NCBI GenBank assembly: GCA_934270565.1
Contig: CAKQPR010000017.1
Location: 1 to 35,019 of the forward strand
DNA: 35,019 bases
Source of the DNA: an uncultured Clostridia bacterium
GTDB lineage: Bacteria; Bacillota; Clostridia; Christensenellales; Pumilibacteraceae
Direction of reading: 5' to 3'
Positions within the stretch are counted from its first letter, which is position 1. Every line of letters starts with the position of its first letter. The notes below the pieces were generated by a model, which saw only the letters and a list, made by a program, of their open reading frames with translations, searched no databases and had not been told where the DNA came from. Positions 25,780 to 32,881 of the stretch are shown here, one piece after another. The translations under genes were made by a program, and so were the position numbers.

Positions 25780-26922
25780 ATGAACACGAAACCGGAAAAC
25801 GCGCTCAAAGACAGAAAATTCATCGTCGGAGAGGGGCGCGAAAGCGTTTTTCTGAACAGAAACGGCATTTATCAGGACGGTACGACGCCCACTTTCCGCG
25901 ATAAGGACGGCAAGCTCTGGGCGCTCAGCGGGCACTCTCACGCGGGGCATATAAGCGTATTTTCGGGTACGAACATCGAAAATCTCAGAGAGCTTTACGT
26001 TGCAGAAACGAATTTTAAAGTTGGCGCGGCGGGCGAAGCGTTCGACGGCGTAAGATATCCCGACGGCATTATGTCGCGCGGAAGCGTGTGGCCGTTCGGA
26101 CTGTTTATCTGTCCCGTAACGCATCGATTTTTCGCGTTTTTTCACAACGAAACCGGTTGGGCGGGGCACGGAACGGCTTACGATTCGCGCGGACTTTGCG
26201 AAACGCCGTATATCGATTCTGACTTCCGCCACGTCGGGCTTATGCACTCGGACGACGAGGGCAGAACGTGGAATTTCGACCGCTGGGTTCTTGCGGGCGA
26301 AAACGTCGGATTTACCGAGCGCTACAATCCGAACGGCGACGTCGCGATCGGGCAGAAGTACGGCGTAGTAGACCTTGGCAGTGGCGATTTCTCGATTTAT
26401 GTTGACGACAAATACATTTACATTTTCTACAACAAGATCATGGTAAACATGATCGAGGGTTGCACGGACAATATCGACGTTTACGTCGCGCGTTCGAGGA
26501 GAAGAGCGGACGGAATCATGGGAGATTTCGTCAAATTTTACGACGGAGCGTTCTGCGAAGCGGGGCTTTTCGGCAAGGAAACCCCGATCGTCAAGGGGCT
26601 CTGGCACGCGAAAGTGGTTAAACTCAACGACTTCGGCGTGTATATGATGAGCGGTTCGCCGTTCAAACCGAAAGGGGTTTATCGCCCGAACGACGGTTCG
26701 GGAATCATCGACAGATCCGTTCAGCTTCGCACCTCGACCGATCTTGTCAACTGGAGCGATCCGGTTTCCGTCACGAAAGACGGCGAAAAATTCGGCGCGC
26801 ACTACTGTGCTTTTTATCCGGACAACGACGCCGACAATTTCGATATTTCGGGCAACAAGTTCGTCGTTCAACTCAACGGCAACGGCACCGACGTTATTTC
26901 GCATAAGGTCGAAATCGACTGA
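25780..26922 (+). CDS. Sialidase-like (BNR/Asp-box) beta-propeller glycosidase
   Basis: A 380-residue protein with no signal peptide. The ATG at 25780 follows AAAGGCGGG at proper distance from the promoter; an upstream in-frame ATG at 25723 overlaps the -35 box. An Asp-box, SDDEGRTW (157-164), and repeated aromatic strand patterns (FGLFICPVTHRFFAFFHNE, GKLWALSGHSH) mark a five- or six-bladed propeller of the sialidase/GH43-like kind. A classical FRIP sialidase motif is not evident. The neighbouring acetylesterase suggests action on sialylated or acetylated glycans, but a different exo-glycosidase or DUF4185-like protein is possible. Fold moderately sure, substrate unsure. Confidence 0.6.
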   Translation: MNTKPENALKDRKFIVGEGRESVFLNRNGIYQDGTTPTFRDKDGKLWALSGHSHAGHISVFSGTNIENLRELYVAETNFKVGAAGEAFDGVRYPDGIMSRGSVWPFGLFICPVTHRFFAFFHNETGWAGHGTAYDSRGLCETPYIDSDFRHVGLMHSDDEGRTWNFDRWVLAGENVGFTERYNPNGDVAIGQKYGVVDLGSGDFSIYVDDKYIYIFYNKIMVNMIEGCTDNIDVYVARSRRRADGIMGDFVKFYDGAFCEAGLFGKETPIVKGLWHAKVVKLNDFGVYMMSGSPFKPKGVYRPNDGSGIIDRSVQLRTSTDLVNWSDPVSVTKDGEKFGAHYCAFYPDNDADNFDISGNKFVVQLNGNGTDVISHKVEID

Positions 26923-26934
26923 CGGAGGAGCGAT

Positions 26935-27720
26935 ATGCAGGGAGAAAAAGTCGATCTACTGATCTTTTCGGGGCAAAGCAATATGCAGGGCTCGACGGGC
27001 GAAAAATGCTGCGAGCCGCCGCTCGGGAACTGTCTCGAATACAAATACCTTACCGATTCGCTCGCGCCGCTCGTAAGCCCTGTCGGCGAGGATATAGGCG
27101 ACGGACTTTTAGCGGCTTCCGCGCTCGGGAACGGCTCGCTTCTGCCGTACTTCTGTCGCGAATACTGCTCGGACGGTACGCGCGCCGTCGCGGTGCACGC
27201 GGCGAAGGGGAATACCCGCATTTCCGAATGGCGCGAGGGTACGGAAAGGTTTCGCGCGTTCAGAGAAAAAGTGCTCGCCGCCGTCGCGAAAGTCGGCGAA
27301 AACAATATCCGCAACGCGTTCGTAATCTGGCTTCAGGGCGAGTCGGACGCTATCGCGGGGCTTAGCGAAAAAGAGTACCTCGACGAACTTACTGAACTTA
27401 AAAACGTCGTAAAAAAGCTGATACGTATTCAAAAATTCGCGTTGATTTCGGTCGGGTACTTCGCTTGCTACGCGCCGTGGGTCGATAAACCGATCGAGGA
27501 AAAGCGCGCTTCGGACGAGCGGATAATTTCGGCTTACCGCCGCGCGCCGCAGATCGACGACGACTTCGTTCTGCTCACCGACGTCTGCGTGAGACTTTCC
27601 GAACAGCCGCGCTGCCTCAACCCGCTCGAACACGGTCCGCACTACAACAACGCGGGTATGGAAATAATCGGTACAGCCGCGGCAAAAGCGCTCAAAAAAT
27701 GCGTTTCGGCTAAGGTTTAA
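26935..27720 (+). CDS. SASA-domain carbohydrate acetylesterase (sialate O-acetylesterase type)
   Basis: A 261-residue SGNH-fold esterase that would remove O-acetyl groups from sialic acid or other glycan sugars. Block I FSGQSNMQG (11-19) has the nucleophile S15; GNTRISEW (92-99) and WLQGESDA (132-139) are blocks II/III; the final HGPHYNNAG near 234-242 carries the catalytic His. The Asp usually three residues before that His is not clear (HGPH instead of DG-x-H), a small deviation. No signal peptide, so intracellular. It follows the sialidase-like gene by 12 bases with a GGAGG site. Confidence 0.85.
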   Translation: MQGEKVDLLIFSGQSNMQGSTGEKCCEPPLGNCLEYKYLTDSLAPLVSPVGEDIGDGLLAASALGNGSLLPYFCREYCSDGTRAVAVHAAKGNTRISEWREGTERFRAFREKVLAAVAKVGENNIRNAFVIWLQGESDAIAGLSEKEYLDELTELKNVVKKLIRIQKFALISVGYFACYAPWVDKPIEEKRASDERIISAYRRAPQIDDDFVLLTDVCVRLSEQPRCLNPLEHGPHYNNAGMEIIGTAAAKALKKCVSAKV

Positions 27721-27734
27721 CGACAAGGAACGCT

Positions 27735-28226
27735 ATGGAAAAAGAGAGAAAACGCATAAAATGTTTCGGGTATATTGCGGACGAGAACTGCCGCGTGCTT
27801 ATTCTCGGCTCGATGCCGTCTGAGAAATCGCTTGAAAAATCCGAGTATTACGCGCACCCGCAAAACCGTTTCCGCAAGGTCATAGCCGCCGTCGCGGAAA
27901 GCGGATACGACGGAAGTTACGCGCAGTTTATCGAAAACCTCGCAAAGCTGAAAATCGCGTTGTGGGACGTCATAGGCGAGTGCGAACGCGAAGGGTCGAG
28001 CGACGCGGCTATAAGAGACGCCGAACCGAACGATATAACGGGACTTCTGAATAAATATCCGAATATTCGTCGCGTTGCCGTCAACGGTTCGAAAGCCGCC
28101 GACATTCTCGCGAAAAATTTTCCGCAGATCGAGTTTACCCGTCTGCTATCTACCAGCCCGCTGAACGCCCGCACAACCTTCGACGAGCTCGTGAAGGCTT
28201 ATTCGGCGTTTATAAAAGGACAATAA
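27735..28226 (+). CDS. DNA-deoxyinosine (hypoxanthine-DNA) glycosylase, uracil-DNA-glycosylase superfamily
   Basis: A 163-residue DNA repair enzyme excising hypoxanthine (deaminated adenine). The family signature is clear: LILGSMPSEKSLEKSEYYAHPQNRF read as LGSMPS (about 21-26), EYYAHPQNRF (about 35-44), then ALWDVIGEC (about 76-84) and LLSTSPLNA near 137-145. The size is normal for the family 6 (HDG) group. It shares the sugar operon only by position: 14 bases after the esterase gene, ribosome site AAGGAA, and it is the last gene before the terminator. Functional link to the glycan genes is not evident. Confidence 0.88.
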   Translation: MEKERKRIKCFGYIADENCRVLILGSMPSEKSLEKSEYYAHPQNRFRKVIAAVAESGYDGSYAQFIENLAKLKIALWDVIGECEREGSSDAAIRDAEPNDITGLLNKYPNIRRVAVNGSKAADILAKNFPQIEFTRLLSTSPLNARTTFDELVKAYSAFIKGQ

Positions 28227-28251
28227 ACGGACGGTAAAGATAATAAAAACA

Positions 28252-28275
28252 GCGGCAGCGTTGCCGTCGTTTTTT
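28252..28275 (+). terminator. Rho-independent terminator of the second carbohydrate operon
   Basis: CGGCA (28253-28257) pairs with TGCCG (28262-28266) around the loop GCGT, extended by a G-T pair, then CGTTTTTT to 28275. It lies 26 bases after the stop of the glycosylase gene and marks the end of the GC-richer block. Confidence 0.75.
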
Positions 28276-28307
28276 GTACGCTTAAAAGGAGAGAGTGTTT
28301 TTCCCAT

Positions 28308-28469
28308 TTGCCGATTAAAGCGCATAGTAAAATAAAACACTATATAGTTGATTGTATTTGCGACTCTGGAAAAGTGTTTGTATATAAAAATGGAAGGCAC
28401 AACATAATCAATTATGATGAGCTGGAACAAGAAATTATTAAAAGACTAAAAGAAAAAGGCAAATATTAA
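28308..28469 (+). CDS. Small hypothetical protein, possibly frameshifted at its start
   Basis: A 53-codon frame ending at TAA 28467-28469 reads PIKAHSKIKHYIVDC, then CDSGKVFVYKNGRHN and ELEQEIIKRLKEKGKY. It looks like a real protein: mixed strands followed by an amphipathic helix. No known family recognised. The only start in frame is TTG at 28308, 15 bases after an AAAGGAGAG site, which is too far. A GTG at 28295 is correctly placed after that site but is in another frame; loss of one T from the T-run at 28298-28302 would join the two. It may be a decayed or variable gene. Confidence 0.4.
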   Translation: MPIKAHSKIKHYIVDCICDSGKVFVYKNGRHNIINYDELEQEIIKRLKEKGKY

Positions 28470-28488
28470 GGTGGATAGTAAAATTTAC

Positions 28489-28513
28489 TGGTATAGTTAA
28501 AATTACTATACCA
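28489..28513. repeat. Nine-base inverted repeat near the tRNA
   Basis: TGGTATAGT (28489-28497) and ACTATACCA (28505-28513) are perfect arms around seven bases. The right arm is part of a 14-base direct repeat found again on the other side of the tRNA. Such arrangement fits a recombinase binding site, but a terminator-like role cannot be excluded. Confidence 0.45.
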
Positions 28514-28545
28514 AAACTTAAAAACCGACCCATATTTTGTTGCAG

Positions 28546-28574
28546 AAAAAGAAAAAACCACCATATATGGTGGT
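28546..28574 (-). terminator. Rho-independent terminator of tRNA-Arg
   Basis: An 18-base perfect palindrome (28557-28574, ACCACC/GGTGGT around ATATAT) is followed on the minus strand by TTTTTTCTTTTTC. It begins five bases after the CCA end of the tRNA gene. Confidence 0.85.
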
Positions 28575-28578
28575 CTCA

Positions 28579-28655
28579 TGGTGCAAGTGTTGGAACTCGA
28601 ATCCGAAATCTATCGCTTAGGAGGCGATTGCGTTATCCTATTACGCCACACCTGC
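28579..28655 (-). tRNA. tRNA-Arg (anticodon CCT)
   Basis: 77 bases on the minus strand with encoded CCA. Acceptor stem GCAGGTG/CACTTGC (one G-U pair), D stem GCGT/ACGC around AATAGGATA, anticodon stem ATCGC/GCGAT with loop CTCCTAA (anticodon CCT, decoding AGG), T loop TTCGAGT. The T stem TCGGA/TCCAA carries one C-A mismatch, so the gene may be slightly degraded or belong to the accessory DNA. It is the likely insertion point for the AT-rich island. Confidence 0.88.
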
Positions 28656-29073
28656 ATGATAATTTTTAGTGTAGTTTTTTGACTTCACTATCGGTCAATT
28701 TTATAAAAGTTATTACAATAAACTGAATATAACACAAGATATTTTTCAAAAAAACTATACCAAAAACTATACCAAAACTGTTTTTTTGAATATTGATAAC
28801 CCTAAAACCCTTTATTTTACGGGCTTTTTGCAACCTTGATAGGTGGATAACTCTACACTTAGGAGCAATCAGAAACAAGTGTCATAGCGTTCAATTTGGC
28901 TGTTTTATGCCGTTTCGTGCGTTATAAACGCTTATTTTTTTACTCTTTTTTTGTTTCGTTTGATAACTTTTATCCTGTGCCATTCTGTTCGGGTGTAACT
29001 CGGGTGTAAAATAATAAGGTGCAAAGTTGATAATATTTAGAGAATTTTATCTTATTGAATGGCATACTATTCC
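28656..29073. other. AT-rich gene-free stretch with possible integrase relic
   Basis: About 420 bases with no credible gene. It holds the second set of ACTATACC repeats (28754-28779), an 8-base match to the tRNA anticodon loop (CTTAGGAG at 28858-28865 and 28616-28623), and near 28980-29010 paired GGGTGTAA motifs. On the minus strand the latter reads FYTRVTPEQNGTG then stop, which looks like the tail of a tyrosine integrase with the rest missing; this is a weak impression. Confidence 0.4.
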
Positions 29074-29102
29074 TTGATTTTCTTTTTGGAATTTGCTATA
29101 AT
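29074..29102 (+). promoter_or_regulatory. Promoter of the FokI-like restriction-modification operon
   Basis: -35 TTGATT (29074-29079), spacer 17, -10 TATAAT (29097-29102) with TG at the extended position (TGC-TATAAT). Predicted start near 29109 gives a leader of about 25 bases before the methylase ATG. Confidence 0.85.
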
Positions 29103-29112
29103 ACACATACAA

Positions 29113-29127
29113 GGATGTTAAAGGATG
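29113..29127 (+). promoter_or_regulatory. Two GGATG sites ten bases apart in the methylase leader
   Basis: GGATG occurs at 29113-29117 and 29123-29127, between the predicted transcription start and the ATG at 29135; the second overlaps the ribosome site AAAGGATG. GGATG is the recognition sequence of FokI, the closest known relative of the enzyme encoded here. Methylation or protein binding at these sites could autoregulate the operon; alternatively they are simply ribosome-site-like sequence. Confidence 0.4.
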
Positions 29128-29134
29128 TGGATTT

Positions 29135-31072
29135 ATGCGGTTTATTGGTTGCAAAACGAATCTTCTATCTGAAATAAATAATGTAATTCAAGAAAATTGC
29201 GATAGCACCGAAAGAGTGTTTTGTGATTTATTTTCTGGCACGGGAACGGTATCAAGATTTTTCAAACCTAAATATCAAATAATATCGAATGATATTATGT
29301 ACTTTTCTCATATCTTAACGGCAGCTACTATTGAGAACAATCAAATCCCTGCATTTAGTAGATTGAAAGAAGAAGGAATAACCGATCCGCTCACTTTTCT
29401 TGAAATTGCGCCTATTAAATCTAAAAATGGTTATATAACAGAAACTTTTTCCCCTGTTGGTGATGCAGGACGAATGTATTTTATTGAAGAAAATGCTGAA
29501 CGCATAGACTTCATTCGAGAAACGATTGAAAATTGGAAATTGCGTGATTGGATAAATCAAAGTGAATATAAGTATTTGTTGGCGTGTTTAATCGAGGGAG
29601 TCCCCTTTATTTCTAATATTACAGGCACCTATGGCGCATATCTGAAAACTTGGGATAAACGCGCCTTGAAGCATTTTGAACTTCAACGGCTCGACATTTA
29701 TGACAATAAACAAAGAAATATTTGTTATAACGAAGATGCAAACGATTTAATAAGAAAAATAAGCGGAGATATTTTATATATTGATCCGCCTTATAATGAA
29801 CGTCAATATGTTCCGAATTATCACGTTTTAGAAACAATAGCGAGAAATGATAAACCCGAAGTTTACGGTGTTACTGGCATTCGAGATTACTCTACGCAAA
29901 AATCAAAGTATTGCAGTAAAGCACAAGTATACAATGCCTTTGAAGATTTGATTTCAAATGCCGATTTTAAGCATATTATTATCAGTTATAGTAATGATGG
30001 ACTATTGTCTATTGATGAAATTTTAGACCTGTTGAAAACACATTGCATTACTAATTCAGTCAAAGTTTACAAAATAGACTACAATAGATATAAGAGCAAA
30101 ATTCAAACGCAACGCGAACCGCATTTTGAATATTTATTCTATGCCCGTAAAAAAGATGTATCTTTTGATTATGTATCGCCTTATACTGTGCCAACAAGCA
30201 CAATAACGACGGCAAAGAAAAAATTTATTAAAAGCCCTATGAATTATATTGGCGGAAAGTATAAACTTTTACCGCAATTAATGCAGTTATTCCCTCAAAA
30301 CATAGATACTTTTGTGGATTTATTTGCGGGAAGTTTTACGGTAACAGCAAATGTTAAAGCAAACACATACATTTGTAACGATATAAATTATAAAATTGTT
30401 GAGATGATACGTACTCTATGCTATGCAGATTTAGATGTTGTTTTAACTCGTATTCATAATAAAATACAAGAATACGGATTATCAAAGACAAATGCCGAAG
30501 GATATAACCGATTCCGAGATTTTTATAACACAAACAACAATCCGATAGATTTATTTATCCTTTCGTGTTTTTCCTTTAATTATCAATTTAGATTTAATAA
30601 TCAGTTGGAATATAACAATCCGTTTGGAAAAGACAGAAGTCAATATTCTGCTACAACCGAAAAAAATCTTATTGCGTTCACAGAAGAAATGAAAAAACGA
30701 CAAATTGAATTTTTTAGTCGCGATTTCAGGAAGATGCCTATGTCTTATTTTAATGCAGATACGTTTGTGTATTGCGATCCGCCGTACCTAATTACCACAG
30801 GTAGTTATAATGATGGCAACAGAGGTTTTAAGGATTGGAAAACACAAGAAGAGCAAGATTTGCTGTCGTGGCTTGATACCATATCTGCAAACGGTGCAAG
30901 ATTTGCATTATCTAACTTATTTAGACACAACGGAAAAGACAATAAACTGCTTATAGAGTGGGCAAAGAAGTATATTGTTCATTCTATTGATAGCGATTAT
31001 TCAAACTGCAATTATCAGTTAAAAGACAAAGCTAATTCCGATACTATCGAAGTATTGATAACAAACTTTTAG
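29135..31072 (+). CDS. Two-domain N6-adenine DNA methyltransferase, M.FokI homologue
   Basis: A 645-residue fusion of two D12/Dam-like adenine methylases, the same size and order as M.FokI (647). Domain 1: motif X FIGCKTNLL (3-11), motif I DLFSGTGTV (31-39), motif IV DPPYN (217-221). Domain 2: NYIGGKYKLL (370-379), DLFAGSFTV (395-403), DPPYLITTGSYND (548-560). Long stretches such as FNYQFRFNN and GNRGFKDW agree with my memory of M.FokI. In FokI each domain methylates one strand of the asymmetric GGATG/CATCC site, protecting both strands. It leads the operon, so protection is made before the nuclease. Composition is AT-rich, unlike the sugar genes, pointing to transfer. Confidence 0.95.
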   Translation: MRFIGCKTNLLSEINNVIQENCDSTERVFCDLFSGTGTVSRFFKPKYQIISNDIMYFSHILTAATIENNQIPAFSRLKEEGITDPLTFLEIAPIKSKNGYITETFSPVGDAGRMYFIEENAERIDFIRETIENWKLRDWINQSEYKYLLACLIEGVPFISNITGTYGAYLKTWDKRALKHFELQRLDIYDNKQRNICYNEDANDLIRKISGDILYIDPPYNERQYVPNYHVLETIARNDKPEVYGVTGIRDYSTQKSKYCSKAQVYNAFEDLISNADFKHIIISYSNDGLLSIDEILDLLKTHCITNSVKVYKIDYNRYKSKIQTQREPHFEYLFYARKKDVSFDYVSPYTVPTSTITTAKKKFIKSPMNYIGGKYKLLPQLMQLFPQNIDTFVDLFAGSFTVTANVKANTYICNDINYKIVEMIRTLCYADLDVVLTRIHNKIQEYGLSKTNAEGYNRFRDFYNTNNNPIDLFILSCFSFNYQFRFNNQLEYNNPFGKDRSQYSATTEKNLIAFTEEMKKRQIEFFSRDFRKMPMSYFNADTFVYCDPPYLITTGSYNDGNRGFKDWKTQEEQDLLSWLDTISANGARFALSNLFRHNGKDNKLLIEWAKKYIVHSIDSDYSNCNYQLKDKANSDTIEVLITNF

Positions 31073-31081
31073 GAGAAAAAT

Positions 31082-32827
31082 ATGAGTTTTGTAAACGGTT
31101 GCCCTATTACGGTTAGAAGTTTTGGTTGGGTGCAAGATCCGGGAAAATTTGAAAATCTGAAACGTGTCGTAGGTACTTTTTACTACGGCTCTACTATTCA
31201 TCAAATTCTAATTACAACAATAATTCCGAATTTGGTAGAAGAACGAGATGGCAAAACTCATTTTATAAACGTACTGTCTGCCCAGCCGTTAAAATTGCAG
31301 TATAAAGATTTAGTAGGCACAAGTTTTACGCCTCGCGCTTCTGCGAGATGTAACGGAATCATACAAGCCGTATTGCCGGGACAAAAACGCCCCTTTCAAG
31401 GTGATTGGCCCGCAGATAATTTTGTGCGGTGGGCGCACGCATTGGGCTTAATATGCTATGACTATGTTTCGGATTCTTTTGAAATAACCGAATTGGGAAA
31501 GCAATATGTAGAAAGTCCCGATTATTCCGATGCGGAAAAAGAAATATTATCACAAGCATTGTTATCCTATCCGCCCGTTATGAGAATATTGAACTTATTG
31601 TCTGACGGTAGCCATTTGACAAAGTTTGAATTGGGTAAGCAATTCGGTTTTGTTGGTGAAGATGGATTTACTACATTGCCGCAAAATATTTTGTTGGATA
31701 GTTTATCTCGAATTACCGATGCCAAAGAAAAAAATAAAATGAAAACCGACTGGGATGGATCTGCGGACAAGTATGCCCGTATGATTTGTTCGTGGCTCGT
31801 TACGCTTGATTGGGTAATAAAAGAGCCGAAAGCATTTATATTAAACGGCAAAACGGAAATTATCGGACAAGCATATAAAATTACCCATAAAGGATTGGAA
31901 GCGCGTCGGCGTGGATTAGGCGTAAATATCGCAAATCGCATTACAAAAAATATATATTGGGAAATGTTTGCTCCCAAATGCACGGACAGAACGTATATTA
32001 GAACCCGTAGAAGTTACATATTAAAAATTCTCGAAAAATCAAATGCAATTAGTAACGCTACAAATATTCAATCTATATTAAAGCGGCAATATGGTTTGGA
32101 TATTGGAATTGAAACAATAAAAGACGATATACAAGGTTTTATCAATATCGGTCTTAATATTGATATATCCGAGCGTGGCTATAAATTCAAAGACAGCATT
32201 ACCGATTTTATTATTCCAGAATTGACAGTACAAGAAACACGCGTAAGCGATTTGTTGCAATACAAAGAAAATTGCCGTGAGCAGTTGCAAAATGTTTCTC
32301 ACGAGTATTTATCTTTAATAGATATGGCATTTGACAGTACGCAAAATCGCCTTTTTGAAATGCAAACGATTGATTTGTTTGTAAATGAATGCGGTTTTTC
32401 AGGCAGACATTTAGGCGGCGGACGCAAGCCTGATGGTATTATTTATCGGACAGAAGAACAGCACGGCGTTATCATAGATACAAAAGCCTACTCTAACGGT
32501 TATAACTTACCTATTTCGCAAGCGGACGAGATGAGTCGTTACATTCGTGAAAATCAAACACGTGATATAGCCATTAATCCCAATCATTGGTGGGACAGTT
32601 TCCCTGCTATAATAAATACATTTAACTTTGCTTTCATTTCAAGTGTATTCAAAGGTAATGTCGGTACTGCATTACAGCGAATAGCATTAGATACGGGCGT
32701 TAAAGGTGTAGCAATCAACGTTATAAATTTATTACTAACTGCTGAACAAATAAAGTCTCACAAGCTGGCTTATATGGACTTCTTTGAAAAGTTAAATGCA
32801 AATCAAGAATTATCGTGTAATACTTGA
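31082..32827 (+). CDS. Type IIS restriction endonuclease, FokI homologue
   Basis: A 581-residue nuclease (FokI is 579-583). Residues 1-380 are the D1-D3 recognition domain: FGWVQDPGKFENLKRVV (14-30), LVGT...R85, W109, and WDGSADKYARM (224-234). Residues about 385-581 are the cleavage domain with catalytic D451 (GGRKPDG) and D466-x-K468 (VIIDTKAYS), equal to FokI D450, D467, K469. FokI DNA contacts Q12, R79, W105, K225 and R228 are kept as Q18, R85, W109, K230 and R233; N13, N217 and E220 become D19, T222 and D225. Dimer salt-bridge residues D483/R487 are kept (D482/R486). Expected to cut a few bases outside an asymmetric 5-bp site. Nine bases after the methylase, ribosome site AGGAG. Confidence 0.96.
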   Translation: MSFVNGCPITVRSFGWVQDPGKFENLKRVVGTFYYGSTIHQILITTIIPNLVEERDGKTHFINVLSAQPLKLQYKDLVGTSFTPRASARCNGIIQAVLPGQKRPFQGDWPADNFVRWAHALGLICYDYVSDSFEITELGKQYVESPDYSDAEKEILSQALLSYPPVMRILNLLSDGSHLTKFELGKQFGFVGEDGFTTLPQNILLDSLSRITDAKEKNKMKTDWDGSADKYARMICSWLVTLDWVIKEPKAFILNGKTEIIGQAYKITHKGLEARRRGLGVNIANRITKNIYWEMFAPKCTDRTYIRTRRSYILKILEKSNAISNATNIQSILKRQYGLDIGIETIKDDIQGFINIGLNIDISERGYKFKDSITDFIIPELTVQETRVSDLLQYKENCREQLQNVSHEYLSLIDMAFDSTQNRLFEMQTIDLFVNECGFSGRHLGGGRKPDGIIYRTEEQHGVIIDTKAYSNGYNLPISQADEMSRYIRENQTRDIAINPNHWWDSFPAIINTFNFAFISSVFKGNVGTALQRIALDTGVKGVAINVINLLLTAEQIKSHKLAYMDFFEKLNANQELSCNT

Positions 32828-32881
32828 TTTATAAATGCAAAACTTTAAGACAAATCATGAGAAAATATAGGAGCTAATTTT

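Larger units (their letters stand above)
28505..28779. repeat. Direct repeats ACTATACCAAAACT flanking the tRNA gene
   Basis: The 14-mer ACTATACCAAAACT occurs at 28505-28518 and 28766-28779; a 12-base copy sits at 28754-28765 directly before the second. They bracket tRNA-Arg. Short direct repeats around a tRNA at a composition change are what one expects near an integration site, as core or arm sites. Confidence 0.5.

Noticed and set aside
24487..26904. An 805-codon open frame on the minus strand
   Set aside because: It is antisense to the PfkB, PIG-L and sialidase-like genes, which have clear motifs and ribosome sites; no recognisable domain in the antisense product.
28666..28878. A 70-codon minus-strand frame next to the tRNA
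   Set aside because: No ribosome site or family resemblance, runs through the direct repeats and AT-rich DNA; most likely chance.
28898..29020. Minus-strand frame containing MAQDKSYQTKQKK
   Set aside because: A short lysine-rich frame of about 30 codons after the ATG with no support; possibly part of decayed integrase sequence but not callable as a gene.
29113..29127. Claim that GGATG is avoided in the rest of the window
   Set aside because: GGATG also occurs elsewhere (for example near 945, 9771, 25466, 31754 and 33370), so no avoidance can be claimed from this window.
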